NCBI RefSeq assembly: GCF_007995065.1
Contig: NZ_VOQR01000001.1
Coordinates: 3,165,001 to 3,229,000, forward strand
Direction: 5' to 3'
Length of the DNA: 64,000 bases
Source of the DNA: Sphingomonas ginsenosidivorax
Lineage (GTDB): Bacteria > Pseudomonadota > Alphaproteobacteria > Sphingomonadales > Sphingomonadaceae
Of the stretch, positions 47,456-56,379 are shown one piece after another. Both the position numbers and the translations under genes were made by a program. How positions within the stretch are numbered: position 1 is the stretch's first letter; every line of letters begins with the position of its first letter. The notes beneath the pieces were generated by a model, which saw only the letters and a program-made list of their open reading frames with translations, ran no database searches and was not told where the DNA came from.

Positions 47456-49369
47456 TTGATCCGAACGCTCCTCACCGCGACGCTGCTCGCGTCTGCCGCT
47501 CCCGTCCTCGCCCAGGTGCCCGCCGGCAACACCGCGCCGCAGCCGGTGCCGTTCGTCGACACGATCCCTGCCGCGGTCGACACGCCCTATCCGGGCACGC
47601 TGCTGCTCGACGTCGATGCGACCGATACCGAGCGCGGCATCTTCCGGGTCAAGCAGACGATCCCGGTCGCGAAGGCAGGGCCGATGGCCTTGCTCTATCC
47701 GAAGTGGTTGCCCGGCGCGCATTCCCCACGCGGCGAGATCGAGAAGCTGGCGGGCCTGGTGATCCGCGCGAACGGCAAGATCGTCCCCTGGACGCGCGAT
47801 ACGGTCGACGTCTTCGCCTTCCATGTCGACGTGCCGGCGGGTGCGAAGACGCTCGTCGCCGAGTTCCAGTTCATCTCCGCGACCAAGCCCGACCAGGGCC
47901 GCGTCGTGATGACGCCGACGATGATCAGCCTCGAGCCGAACCTCGTCAGCCTGTACCCCGCGGGCTATTTCACGCGGCAGATCCCGATCAAGATGACCGT
48001 CACCTATCCGGCCGGCTGGACCGCGGCGGGCGCGGTGCCGGCGAAGGTCGCAGGGTCGGTCTACAGCTACGACACCACCAACTACGAGATCCTGGTCGAT
48101 TCGCCGACGCTGGCGGGCAGGTACGGCAAGGTCTGGCCCTTGAGCCCCAAGGTCGACCTCAACGTCTTTGCCGACAGCATGGACCAGCTCGCCGCCAAGC
48201 CCGAGCAGATCGACGCGCACAAGCGCCTCGTCGACCAGGCCGTCAAGACGTTCGGCGCGCAGCATTACGACCATTACGAGTTCCTGCTGTCGATCACCGA
48301 CCAGCTCGGCGGGATCGGGCTGGAGCATCATCGCAGTTCCGAGAACGGCGTGCGCCCGGGCTATTTCACCGAATGGGAGACCGGCGCCGCGGCCCGCAAC
48401 CTGCTGCCGCACGAGTTCACGCACAGCTGGGACGGCAAGTTCCGCCGCGGCGCCGACCTATGGACCCCCGATTTCCGCACGCCGATGCGCGATTCGCTGT
48501 TGTGGGTCTATGAGGGCCAGACGCAGTTCTGGGGCTATGTGCTGCAGGCGCGCTCGGGCCTGGTCAGCAAGCAGGACACACTCGACGGCTATGCGTCGAT
48601 CCTCGGCATCTACGACACCGCCAAGGGGCGCCAGTGGCGCAACCTGCTCGACACCACCAACGATCCGGTGATCTCGGCGCGCAAGCCCAAGGGCTGGACC
48701 AGCTGGCAGCGCAGCGAGGATTACTACAACGAAGGGCTGATGGTCTGGATGGAGGTCGATGCGATGCTCCGCCAGAAGTCGAGCGGGACCAAGTCGATCG
48801 ACGACTTCGCCAAGGCGTTCTTCGGCGTGCGCGACGGCGACTATGGCGAGCTGACCTATACGTTTCAGGACGTCGCCGCGACGCTCAACGGGATCGTGCC
48901 CTATGACTGGGCGACGTTCCTCAACACCCGGCTGACCGAGACCGGCCAGCCCGCGCCGATCAACGGCTTCGCGATGAACGGCTACAAGCTGGTCTATACG
49001 CCCGAGATCACCAACTACATGAAGCAGGCCGAGAAGACGCGCGGCACCGATGTCAGCTATTCGATCGGTCTCGTGATCAACAAGGAGGGCGTGGTCACCT
49101 CGTCGATCTGGGACAGCCCGGCGTTCAAGGCGGGGATCGACGTCGGTACCGAGATCGAGGCGATCAACAGCGAGGCCTATTCGCCGGATCGCATCAAGGC
49201 GGCGATCCTGGCGGCCAAGACTGCCAAGGAGCCGATCCGGCTTACTGTAAAAAACAACGACCGGTTCCGGGACATACTGCTCGATTACCATGACGGCCCG
49301 CGCTATCCGCGCCTGCAGAAGGTCGGTACAGGTGACGGTGGGCTCGACAAGCTGCTGATGCCGCGCTGA
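47456..49369 (+). CDS. M61-family metallopeptidase (glycyl aminopeptidase-like)
   Basis: About 637 residues from a TTG at 47456 (LIRTLLTATLLASAAPVLAQ, a Sec signal). The open frame runs further upstream through repeat R4, which is unlikely to be translated, so the exact start is uncertain. The N-terminal beta domain occupies residues about 25-215. The thermolysin-like domain holds the zinc motif HEFTH at residues 319-323 followed by SWDGKFRRG, and the downstream Glu is in LLWVYEGQTQF. A C-terminal PDZ-like domain spans about 525-620 (YSIGLVINKEGVVTSSIWDSPAFKAGID). It is a periplasmic peptidase of uncertain substrate. Confidence 0.9.
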   Translation: MIRTLLTATLLASAAPVLAQVPAGNTAPQPVPFVDTIPAAVDTPYPGTLLLDVDATDTERGIFRVKQTIPVAKAGPMALLYPKWLPGAHSPRGEIEKLAGLVIRANGKIVPWTRDTVDVFAFHVDVPAGAKTLVAEFQFISATKPDQGRVVMTPTMISLEPNLVSLYPAGYFTRQIPIKMTVTYPAGWTAAGAVPAKVAGSVYSYDTTNYEILVDSPTLAGRYGKVWPLSPKVDLNVFADSMDQLAAKPEQIDAHKRLVDQAVKTFGAQHYDHYEFLLSITDQLGGIGLEHHRSSENGVRPGYFTEWETGAAARNLLPHEFTHSWDGKFRRGADLWTPDFRTPMRDSLLWVYEGQTQFWGYVLQARSGLVSKQDTLDGYASILGIYDTAKGRQWRNLLDTTNDPVISARKPKGWTSWQRSEDYYNEGLMVWMEVDAMLRQKSSGTKSIDDFAKAFFGVRDGDYGELTYTFQDVAATLNGIVPYDWATFLNTRLTETGQPAPINGFAMNGYKLVYTPEITNYMKQAEKTRGTDVSYSIGLVINKEGVVTSSIWDSPAFKAGIDVGTEIEAINSEAYSPDRIKAAILAAKTAKEPIRLTVKNNDRFRDILLDYHDGPRYPRLQKVGTGDGGLDKLLMPR

Positions 49370-49387
49370 TCCCACCCGCATTCTACC

Positions 49388-49422
49388 GGTGCCGGCCGCT
49401 TCTACGGAAGCGCGCCGGCACC
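49388..49422. other. Strong hairpin between M61 peptidase and ppa
   Basis: GGTGCCGGCCGCTTC pairs with GAAGCG-C-GCCGGCACC around a TACG loop: 15 pairs with one bulge. There is no T tract on the plus strand, so intrinsic termination is doubtful; it may protect the upstream mRNA end or attenuate read-through into ppa. Confidence 0.55.
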
Positions 49423-49444
49423 GTCACATCGCAAAGGACCGTAA

Positions 49445-50023
49445 ATGCGTATCGACCTGATCCCGACGGGCAAGAATCCGCCCGAAGACCTGAACGTCAT
49501 CATCGAGGTTCCGACCGGCGGCGAACCGGTGAAGTACGAGTTCGACAAGGCGAGCGGCGCGCTGTTCGTCGACCGCATCCTGCACACGCCGATGCGCTAC
49601 CCCGCCAATTACGGCTTCGTACCGCACACGCTGAGCCCCGATGGCGATCCGCTCGACGCACTGGTGATCGCGCGCTCGCCGTTCATCCCGGGCTGCGTCG
49701 TGCGCGCACGCCCGATCGCGGTGCTCAACCTCGAGGACGAGGCCGGCGGCGACGAGAAGCTGGTCTGCGTGCCGGTCGACGCGGTGTTCCCCTACTACGC
49801 CAACATCGGCGAGCGCGGCGACATGCCCGAGATCGTGTTCGAGCAGATCGAGCATTTCTTCACCCACTATAAGGACCTCGAGAAGAAGAAGTGGGTCCGC
49901 GTCGGCAAGTGGGGCGACGCCGACGAGGCCAAGCGCGTCACGATCGAGGCGATCGAGCGCTACGAGGCCGAGAAGGCCAAGGGCAAGGAACCGATGAACG
50001 CGGACGACGCAGCCGGGCGCTGA
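49445..50023 (+). CDS. ppa: Inorganic pyrophosphatase
   Basis: A 192-residue family I soluble pyrophosphatase, which hydrolyses PPi to drive biosynthesis. Signature sites are VIIEVPTGGEPVKYEFDK (Glu and Lys ligands), RYPANYGFVPHTLSPDGDPLDALVI with the metal-binding Asp triad, and VPVDAVFPYYANI. Length is typical with a short charged tail. It is preceded by a strong hairpin and followed 4 bases later by the oxygenase gene, so the two are probably co-transcribed. Confidence 0.96.
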   Translation: MRIDLIPTGKNPPEDLNVIIEVPTGGEPVKYEFDKASGALFVDRILHTPMRYPANYGFVPHTLSPDGDPLDALVIARSPFIPGCVVRARPIAVLNLEDEAGGDEKLVCVPVDAVFPYYANIGERGDMPEIVFEQIEHFFTHYKDLEKKKWVRVGKWGDADEAKRVTIEAIERYEAEKAKGKEPMNADDAAGR

Positions 50024-50027
50024 CCCG

Positions 50028-50681
50028 GTGACGACGGCGTCTCGATCGTTCGACGGCATCCGCGTCCGCGCGGAACAGGTCGGACTGTTCGAGACGCCGA
50101 TCCTGCACGGACGGCTGGCCGATGCCGCCGCGCTGACCGCGGCGCTGAGTGACAGCATTCGCGCGCGGCATGCCAGCGTGCCGAGCCTGTCGCGCTCGAA
50201 CATCGGCGGGTGGCATTCGGCGACCGACATGCTCGACTGGGGCGGCCCCGCCGCCGCCGCGCTCGCCGACACCGCGGTCAAGATGGCCAGGCGCTGTTCA
50301 CATTTCGAGGGGCGAGACCCCGCGTCGCTCGAATGGACCGTGAAGATGTGGGCGAACGTCTCGCCCCCCGGCGCGCTCAACATGAGCCATGCGCATCCGG
50401 GCGTCTTGTGGGCCGCGGTCTATCATGTCGACATGGGCGAGCCGGGATCCGAGGGCGGCGAACTGTTCTTCGAGGACCCGCGCTTTCCCATCCCGTTCAT
50501 GCGGATGCCGGGGTTCCGGCTCCGCGGGATCGACGGGCAGCCGCAGCCGGTCGAGCACCGGATGACGACCGCGGCGGGCGATCTGGTGCTGTTTCCGGCG
50601 TGGCTGCGCCACGGGGTGCGGCCGCATGGCGGGACGGGGAACCGGATCTCGGTCGCGATGAATATCGACGTGAAGGGGTGA
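50028..50681 (+). CDS. Putative 2OG-Fe(II) oxygenase (TIGR02466-like)
   Basis: A 217-residue cupin-type dioxygenase with a GTG start 4 bases after ppa. NMSHAHPGVLWAAVYHVDMGEPGSEGGELFFEDPR gives the likely iron ligands (His, then Asp or His), and GDLVLFPAWLRHGVRPHGGTGNRISVAMNI gives the late His and the 2-oxoglutarate-binding Arg. It matches the uncharacterised putative 2OG-Fe(II) oxygenase family also found in cyanophages and proteobacteria. The hydroxylation target is unknown. Confidence 0.88.
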   Translation: MTTASRSFDGIRVRAEQVGLFETPILHGRLADAAALTAALSDSIRARHASVPSLSRSNIGGWHSATDMLDWGGPAAAALADTAVKMARRCSHFEGRDPASLEWTVKMWANVSPPGALNMSHAHPGVLWAAVYHVDMGEPGSEGGELFFEDPRFPIPFMRMPGFRLRGIDGQPQPVEHRMTTAAGDLVLFPAWLRHGVRPHGGTGNRISVAMNIDVKG

Positions 50682-50737
50682 GGTCGTGGGGGCAGTCGGA
50701 CCCTCGCTGTCGATAGTGTTGCCGCTTCACCACTCCC

Positions 50738-50819
50738 GTCACCCCAGCGTAGGCTGGGGTCTTCCGCGGCTCCTGCTGCGTCCTAGCCACGGGAGATCCC
50801 AGCCTTCGCTGGGATGACG
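50738..50819. repeat. Bipartite hairpin repeat R5
   Basis: Same subtype as R3: GTCACCCCAGCGTAGGCTGGGG on the left and CCCAGCCTTCGCTGGGATGAC on the right. It fills the gap between the convergent oxygenase and acetyltransferase genes. Confidence 0.85.
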
Positions 50820-50857
50820 GTTGTGGGAGCGTGATGCCGAGCGTTCGACCCGCCCCG

Positions 50858-51328
50858 TTACCGTCCCGCTAGCCGCACCAACGCGTCGCCATCGACGCGC
50901 TGAACCGTCCACGCCTCCTGCCCCACCGCGCCGAGCGCGCGGTAGAAGCGGATCGCGCCTTCGTTCCAGTCGAGCACCGACCATTCGAACCGCGCACAGC
51001 CGCGATCCAGCGCGAGGCCGGCCAGATGCCGCAGCAACGCCGCGCCGACGCCCTGCCCCCGTGCCTCCGGCGTGACGTAGAGATCCTCAAGATACAGCCC
51101 GCGCCGCCCCTTCCACGTCGAGAAATTGTGGAAGAACAGCGCGAAGCCGACCGCCCCTTCCGCGGTCTCGGCGATCACCGCCTCGGCCGCGGGCTGCGCG
51201 CCGAACAGCGCATCGGCCAGCATCGGCTCGGTCGCCTCGACCGCATCGGGTTCGCGCTCGAACGCGGCGAGCTCGCGCACGAAGCGCAGGATCGTCGGAA
51301 CGTCGGCGGGGGTGGCGGATCGGATCAT
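50858..51328 (-). CDS. GNAT-family N-acetyltransferase
   Basis: A 156-residue GNAT acetyltransferase. Motif A for acetyl-CoA is LYVTPEARGQGVGAALLRHLA (residues about 85-105). FHNFSTWKGRRGLYLEDLYV and DWNEGAIRFYRALGA are typical of the spermidine/diamine (SSAT-like) branch. A small amine substrate is therefore likely but not proven. Its start overlaps the stop of the EamA transporter gene by four bases, suggesting a two-gene operon. Confidence 0.92.
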   Translation of the reverse strand: MIRSATPADVPTILRFVRELAAFEREPDAVEATEPMLADALFGAQPAAEAVIAETAEGAVGFALFFHNFSTWKGRRGLYLEDLYVTPEARGQGVGAALLRHLAGLALDRGCARFEWSVLDWNEGAIRFYRALGAVGQEAWTVQRVDGDALVRLAGR

Positions 51329-52236
51329 GCTGCAGCCTCGGTATGGGGGATCGGCACGGTCTTGCCACGGAGCGCGACCAGCGATCCAGCGACGATCAGC
51401 ACCGCGCCGCCGATCGTCCAGGCCGAGACGCGCTCGCCGAACACGATCCAGCCGAGGATCGCGGACCAGATGAACGCGGTATATTCGACCGGCGCCAGCA
51501 CCTGCGCTTCGGCACGGCCATAGGCCCAGGCGAGCAGCACCGCGGAGACCGACCCGAGCGCGGCAGCGCCAAAGATCTCGGGCAGGCGCACGACCGGCGC
51601 GACCGCGCCGAACCAGGGCGCGCCGGCGAGCAGCAGCACGGACAGCACAATGCTGGTGAACAGCGCGACCTCGAGCGGGTCGGCGAGTTGCGCCTGGCGC
51701 CGGAGCAGGATCAGACTGCCCGCATACAGGACCGACGCCGCGACGATCGCGACCGATCCCATCACCGCGTCGCTCGACGCATGCGCCTGGACCTGCCCGC
51801 CCGCGATCAGCAGCACGCCGAGGCTCGCGACCAGCGACCCGAGGATCGCACCGCGCGCGATCGTCTCACCGAGCACGACCGCGGCGAGGAACAAGGCGAT
51901 CAGCGGCGCGAGGAAGGTCAGCGCGACGCCTTGCGCCATCGACACGCGCACCAGCCCCCAGAAGAACAGCAGCACGGACGCCCCCGCCACCGTCCCGCGC
52001 GCGGCGTGCAGGATCATCGCCTCGCGGCTCGGCAGCGGCTTGCGTCGCACGACGAAGACCGGCGCGAGCAGCACCACGCCTGCAAGCGATCGCCACAGCA
52101 CCGCGCTGTACGCGCCGTGCGCGATCGACAGACCCTTCACCAGCGCGTCCATCGCCGAATAGCTGGCGATACCGATCGCGGCGACGGCGAACGCAGTAAC
52201 GGGGGCAGTGGCGGTTGCGGGAGCGGGGCGGGTCAT
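51325..52236 (-). CDS. EamA/DMT-family transporter
   Basis: A 303-residue inner-membrane protein with ten predicted helices in two EamA repeats (residues about 12-145 and 155-295). Segments include AFAVAAIGIASYSAMDALVKGLS, GVALTFLAPLIALFLAAVVLGE and VEYTAFIWSAILGWIVFGERVSAWTIGGAVLI. The family exports amino acids, nucleosides and other metabolites; the substrate here is unknown. It is co-transcribed with the GNAT gene. Confidence 0.92.
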   Translation of the reverse strand: MTRPAPATATAPVTAFAVAAIGIASYSAMDALVKGLSIAHGAYSAVLWRSLAGVVLLAPVFVVRRKPLPSREAMILHAARGTVAGASVLLFFWGLVRVSMAQGVALTFLAPLIALFLAAVVLGETIARGAILGSLVASLGVLLIAGGQVQAHASSDAVMGSVAIVAASVLYAGSLILLRRQAQLADPLEVALFTSIVLSVLLLAGAPWFGAVAPVVRLPEIFGAAALGSVSAVLLAWAYGRAEAQVLAPVEYTAFIWSAILGWIVFGERVSAWTIGGAVLIVAGSLVALRGKTVPIPHTEAAA

Positions 52237-52567
52237 GCGGTGTTCGATTCGCGGGGCGATACGCAGTCCGATTCGCGGCGCGATCTAGGGTGGAAGTTGA
52301 GGAAGTTGACGCTACGTCGCCCCCGCAACGCCCTTCCCGCACCCAGCGGCGGGCATGCGAAGAGGGGGGTGCGCGAAGTCATGGCGGCGGTCTGACAATA
52401 TGTGGGCGTGTAGGACAGCCTTAATCGATGTCCGGCGAGTCTGGTGCTCGACGACCGGGTCGCTAAGGTATGTCGCTGCTCCGGCACGGAAAAATGACGG
52501 CTTTAACCGATTCGTCATTGCGGGCCGGTGAAACGGTGGCACAAACGGGCGCAAGGGGGAACAGGCC
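52237..52567. other. Intergenic region without recognised features
   Basis: The 331 bases between divergent genes must hold both promoters. I see a short direct repeat GAAGTTGA-GGAAGTTGA near 52291 and nothing else that stands out: no tRNA, no terminator and no convincing short gene. Confidence 0.4.
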
Positions 52568-53035
52568 GTGGAAGTCGATACGTCGCAGGGTCATGCTGGC
52601 CGTGAAGTGATCTGCAGATCGTCCTGGACCGCCTATGTCAGGCCCGTGCTGGGCTGGGGCTTCGTCGCGATCGTCGGGTTTGCCGTCGGCAAGCTGGGGA
52701 TCGTCATCGGATTGGCCGCGCTCGCCCGGCTCGTCTACCGCGTGCTCTACGTCAACAGCGTGACGTTGCTGCGCGACGACACCGGCATCTGGTGCTCGGC
52801 AGGCATCCTGCCCTGGGCGAAGGGGGTCACCGGGGTGAAGTGGCGCGACATCGATCAGGCGCATTACTACCCGAACTTCCTGAGCTACATCTTCCGCAGC
52901 TACACGATCCGCGTCGGCCATCGCTACACCAAGGGCAGCGAAATCGTCCTGCCGCACATGAAGTGCGGCCATGTCGCTGTGATGGCGATCAACAAGGAGC
53001 ATGAGCAGATGGCGGCAGCCGGCGTCCTGAACTGA
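52568..53035 (+). CDS. Membrane protein with PH-like domain, unknown function
   Basis: A 155-residue protein with a GTG start at 52568 following AGGGGGAACAGG. Two adjacent helices (VRPVLGWGFVAIVGFAVGKLGIVIGLAALARLVYRVLYV) are followed by a small soluble domain. That domain (VTLLRDDTGIWCSAGILPWAKGVTGVKWRDIDQAHYY...SYTIRVGHRYTKGSEIVLPHM) has the strand pattern of bacterial PH-type domains (bPH_2) often joined to membrane helices. Function is unknown. It stands alone, with a palindrome-rich spacer downstream. Confidence 0.75.
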   Translation: MEVDTSQGHAGREVICRSSWTAYVRPVLGWGFVAIVGFAVGKLGIVIGLAALARLVYRVLYVNSVTLLRDDTGIWCSAGILPWAKGVTGVKWRDIDQAHYYPNFLSYIFRSYTIRVGHRYTKGSEIVLPHMKCGHVAVMAINKEHEQMAAAGVLN

Positions 53036-53191
53036 GGGGGCTGGCGGCCGGACCGCGGGCTGCGGACCTGTCGTCGGGATGCACCGTGCCGAGGCTGCCG
53101 TCAGTCGAGCACCGTTCAGCGCGGCTTGATGTTCGCTGTTGAATGTCTGGTCGCACGTGCGAAGATGCCGATCGTGATGGGAAGACCGTCG

Positions 53192-54130
53192 ATGCGCCAT
53201 ATTTTCGTCCTCCTGCTTTTCTGTCTGGCGGCACCGGTGGCCGCCGCCGATCCCGCCGGCCTCTGGGCGCTACGCGCCGAGGGAAAAACGCTCATGCTGT
53301 TCGAGGTTCAGCGAACGGCACGAGGTTGGCGAGGCGTTTGGACCCAGCCGGCACATTACACGACCGATGGCGACGTCTTTACCGGGATCGAGAGTACGAC
53401 CAAGCGGCAGATGACACGCGAGGCGCATGCCGTACCAAAGGGCGTCGAACTGGTATTTGATAATCCATGGCCAGGCGGCGCTCCGAACCGCCTGATCATT
53501 CGCACCGTCAACGCCACCACCGCAGGCATGACCTGGGCCGCGTTCGCCACCACCCCCTACATTCTGACGCGCGTGAAAACGCGGCCAGGATTTGGTCCCT
53601 GGCAAGTCGATCGTGGCTACGTCCCGGATACGAACAGATCGACCAATGTCGAGATGACCGGGATATTCGACGCGGACCAAGCCGCACGCGCCGATCCGGC
53701 CAGCATCGACTGGAAACAGGTCTCCCCCGCCGACACCGTTCGGCGCAGGCGTACGCAGGCGCTGCTCGACTTGGGACTGCTCTCCAGCGGCGACGATTTC
53801 TACCATGCTGCCTATGTTTTCCAGCATGGGGATGCGCCAGACGATTTCCTCAAGGCGCATGCGCTCGCGGTCATAGCGATCGCACGCGGGCGGCGCGATG
53901 CGACGTGGATCGCCGCCGCGACACTCGATCGCTATCTTCAGCAGATCGGCCAACCGCAAATCTACGGCACGCAGTTCAACCGGCCGGGGACGCAGTTCAC
54001 GCAAGACCCGTATAACCGCGCCTTGTTGTCGGATACAGTCCGTCGGGCAAGCCACGTGCCCCCATTGGCCGACCAGGAACGGCAACGCCATGACTGGGAT
54101 AGCCGCATTCCGTTGACCAAAGCACGCTAG
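53192..54130 (+). CDS. Exported protein, DUF6624-like C-terminus
   Basis: A 312-residue protein from ATG 53192 (MRHIFVLLLFCLAAPVAAAD, a clear Sec signal); the earlier in-frame start would hide that signal. Residues 25-140 look like a small beta-rich domain (GLWALRAEGKTLMLFEVQRTARGWRGVW). Residues 175-312 are helical and carry HALAVIAIARGRRDATWIAAATLDRYLQQIGQPQIYGTQF. The GQPQIYGTQ run and the surrounding helices recall DUF6624 proteins, an uncharacterised family. It is probably periplasmic with unknown role. Confidence 0.75.
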   Translation: MRHIFVLLLFCLAAPVAAADPAGLWALRAEGKTLMLFEVQRTARGWRGVWTQPAHYTTDGDVFTGIESTTKRQMTREAHAVPKGVELVFDNPWPGGAPNRLIIRTVNATTAGMTWAAFATTPYILTRVKTRPGFGPWQVDRGYVPDTNRSTNVEMTGIFDADQAARADPASIDWKQVSPADTVRRRRTQALLDLGLLSSGDDFYHAAYVFQHGDAPDDFLKAHALAVIAIARGRRDATWIAAATLDRYLQQIGQPQIYGTQFNRPGTQFTQDPYNRALLSDTVRRASHVPPLADQERQRHDWDSRIPLTKAR

Positions 54131-54177
54131 GCATCGCCAACGCTGGCTTGGCCCGACAACGTGCCAAACCAGTTTCG

Positions 54178-54259
54178 GTCATCCTGACAAACGTCAGGAT
54201 CCAGGGTTACGCGCGGCAACGCTTGTGGCTCTGGATCCCGGATCAAGTCCGGGATGACG
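54178..54259. repeat. Bipartite hairpin repeat R6
   Basis: Left half GTCATCCTGACAAACGTCAG with GAT, right half ATCCCGGATCAAGTCCGGGAT with GAC. The two halves have different stems (ATCCTGAC and ATCCCGGA), each self-paired. It lies between the DUF6624-like gene and a small membrane-protein gene. Confidence 0.85.
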
Positions 54260-54350
54260 GGTGGGCGACGGGCGAGGTGACGCCCCCTACGGCTGTCCGC
54301 CATTCGCGGCGGCTGTATACCGAACGCCGTACAGCTTCGAGGATGGACGA

Positions 54351-54557
54351 ATGACGAAACAGAGCCTGTCCGCACGCCCCCCGGCCCCGGTTCACCGCGC
54401 GAAGGCCGCGATCCGGTTCGGGCGTCGCGCGGGGCTGACCGCGTCGGTCAGGATCACGAGCGGGGGGATCCTGTCGGTCGGGGCGCTGGTGTCGGGGATC
54501 CTGCTGTCGACCGCGGTGCTGGTTCGCGCCGCGGGGCGGGCGCGAACCGGGGACTGA
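54351..54557 (+). CDS. Small membrane protein
   Basis: A 68-residue protein from ATG 54351 with GAGGA upstream. A basic N-terminus (HRAKAAIRFGRRAGLTASVR) precedes one hydrophobic helix (SGGILSVGALVSGILLSTAVLV). Its stop abuts the end of ispG on the opposite strand. A single-pass membrane protein with a positive-inside tail is the natural reading. I know no function; similar short proteins occur in sphingomonads as far as I recall. Confidence 0.55.
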   Translation: MTKQSLSARPPAPVHRAKAAIRFGRRAGLTASVRITSGGILSVGALVSGILLSTAVLVRAAGRARTGD

Positions 54558-55685
54558 TCAGGCGGCCACCGCTGCCAGTTGCGCGGCGTCGGCGGCTTCG
54601 ATCTCGGCGGCCTTCGCCTCGACCAGGCGAACGATGTGGTCGACCATGTCGGCGTCGTTGATGTGGTGATCGGTGACGCCCGCGAGATAGACCATGTGCT
54701 TGCCGGCGCCGCCGCCGGTGATGCCGATATCGGTCTCGCGCGCTTCGCCAGGGCCGTTGACGACGCAGCCGAGCACGCTGAGGCTCATCGGGGTGCGGAT
54801 GTGCTGGAGGCGCTCCTCGAGCGCCTGGACGGTGCGGATCACGTCGAAGCCCTGGCGCGCGCAGCTGGGGCACGAGACCACGCGGACGCCGCGGTTGCGG
54901 ATGCCGAGCGCCTTGAGGATCTCGAACCCGACGCGGACCTCGTCCTCGGGCTCGGCGGAGAGCGACACGCGGATGGTGTCGCCGATGCCGTACCAGAGCA
55001 GGCTGCCCATCCCGATCGCCGACTTGACCGTGCCGCCGACGAACCCGCCGGCTTCGGTGATGCCGAGGTGCAGCGGGCAATCGACCTGTTCGGCGAGCTG
55101 CTGATAGGCGGCGACCGCGAGGAACAGGTCGGACGCCTTCACCGCGACCTTGAAGTCGTGGAAGTCGTGGTCCTGCAGTAGCTTGATGTGGTCCATCGCC
55201 GATTCGACCAGCGCGTCGGGGCATGGCTCGCCGTACTTTTCGAGCAGATGCCGCTCGAGGCTGCCGCCGTTGACGCCGATGCGGATCGCGCAGCCATTGG
55301 CCTTGGCGGCGTCGACGACTTCCTTCACGCGGGCGGACGAGCCGATGTTGCCGGGGTTGATGCGCAGGCAGGCGGCGCCCGCATCGGCGGCCTCGAGTGC
55401 GCGCTTGTAGTGGAAATGGATGTCGGCGACGATCGGCACGCGGGCAGCGCGGACGATCTGCTTGAGCGCCGCAGTCGATTCGACGTCGGGGCAGCTGACG
55501 CGGATGATGTCGACGCCGGCGTCCTCGCAGCGGCGGATCTGGTCGACCGTCGCCTTGACGTCGTCGGTCGGCGTGTTGGTCATCGTCTGCACCGTGACGG
55601 GCGCGTCGCCGCCGACGGGGACGTTGCCCACCATGATCTGACGGCTCTTGCGGCGGACGATATCGCGCCAGGGACGAAGGGACAT
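54558..55685 (-). CDS. ispG: 4-hydroxy-3-methylbut-2-enyl-diphosphate synthase IspG
   Basis: A 375-residue [4Fe-4S] enzyme of the MEP isoprenoid pathway, converting MEcPP to HMBPP. The N-terminal TIM barrel has [26 protein letters not shown] and [11 protein letters not shown]. The cluster ligands are in [10 protein letters not shown] and [18 protein letters not shown]. The ATG at 55685 ([17 protein letters not shown]) fits the family; the ten upstream codons are not conserved-looking. Length is typical of the bacterial type without the plant insertion. It is divergent from the DUF1993 gene. Confidence 0.96.
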   Translation of the reverse strand: MSLRPWRDIVRRKSRQIMVGNVPVGGDAPVTVQTMTNTPTDDVKATVDQIRRCEDAGVDIIRVSCPDVESTAALKQIVRAARVPIVADIHFHYKRALEAADAGAACLRINPGNIGSSARVKEVVDAAKANGCAIRIGVNGGSLERHLLEKYGEPCPDALVESAMDHIKLLQDHDFHDFKVAVKASDLFLAVAAYQQLAEQVDCPLHLGITEAGGFVGGTVKSAIGMGSLLWYGIGDTIRVSLSAEPEDEVRVGFEILKALGIRNRGVRVVSCPSCARQGFDVIRTVQALEERLQHIRTPMSLSVLGCVVNGPGEARETDIGITGGGAGKHMVYLAGVTDHHINDADMVDHIVRLVEAKAAEIEAADAAQLAAVAA

Positions 55686-55810
55686 GGAGATTCCTCGGGG
55701 GTGTTCGCGCCCCATATAGCGACTGCGGCCCGCGAACGGAACATCGCTGGCGAGCGGCGGTGATGTCGCGCATAACGACGCGACGAGACGTCCTCCCGGG
55801 AGCCCAAGCG

Positions 55811-56332
55811 ATGACCCTGTCCCTCTACGATGCGACGATCCCCTCGAACCTGCAGATCCTGCGCGCGCTGGACGGGTTGCTCGACAAGGCCGAGGCGTTC
55901 GCGGCCGAGCGCGGCATCGCGCCCGAAACGTTGATCGACGCGCGGCTTGCCGACGACATGCTGCCGTTCGGCTATCAGCTGAAGGCCTGTGCGACGCATT
56001 CGGTGGGGGGAATCGAGGGCGTACGCGGGGGCAGCTTCTCCCCCGACCGGTCGCCCTGGCCGACCGACTTCGCCGGGCTGCACGGCGTGCTGCGCGACGC
56101 GATCGCGACGCTGGAGGCGATCGACCGCGACGACTTTGACACGCTCGCCGACAGCGACACCAAGTTCGAGTTCGGCACGATGGCGATGCCGTTCACCGGC
56201 GCCAACTTCCTGTTGTCGTTCTCGCAGCCCAACTTCTATTTTCACGCCACGACGGCCTATGCGATCCTGCGGGCGCAGGGGATGGCGATCGGCAAGCGCG
56301 ACTTCCTGGGCGTGCCGCGCATGAAGGCATAG
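55811..56332 (+). CDS. DUF1993 family protein
   Basis: A 173-residue helical protein from ATG 55811 ([24 protein letters not shown]). Family features are [24 protein letters not shown] and [29 protein letters not shown]. The DinB-like four-helix fold with several His residues ([16 protein letters not shown]) could bind a metal, but DUF1993 has no known function. The upstream frame back to 55760 is not family-like. It is followed 47 bases later by an acyltransferase gene. Confidence 0.9.
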   Translation: MTLSLYDATIPSNLQILRALDGLLDKAEAFAAERGIAPETLIDARLADDMLPFGYQLKACATHSVGGIEGVRGGSFSPDRSPWPTDFAGLHGVLRDAIATLEAIDRDDFDTLADSDTKFEFGTMAMPFTGANFLLSFSQPNFYFHATTAYAILRAQGMAIGKRDFLGVPRMKA

Positions 56333-56379
56333 GCGCGCCCGCGCTTGCGAGGGCGCGCGCCGCCCCCTAGGGCCGCGCG

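Noticed and set aside
49388..49422. Hairpin before ppa as a rho-independent terminator
   Set aside because: The stem is strong but no T tract follows on either strand, so it is listed only as a hairpin.
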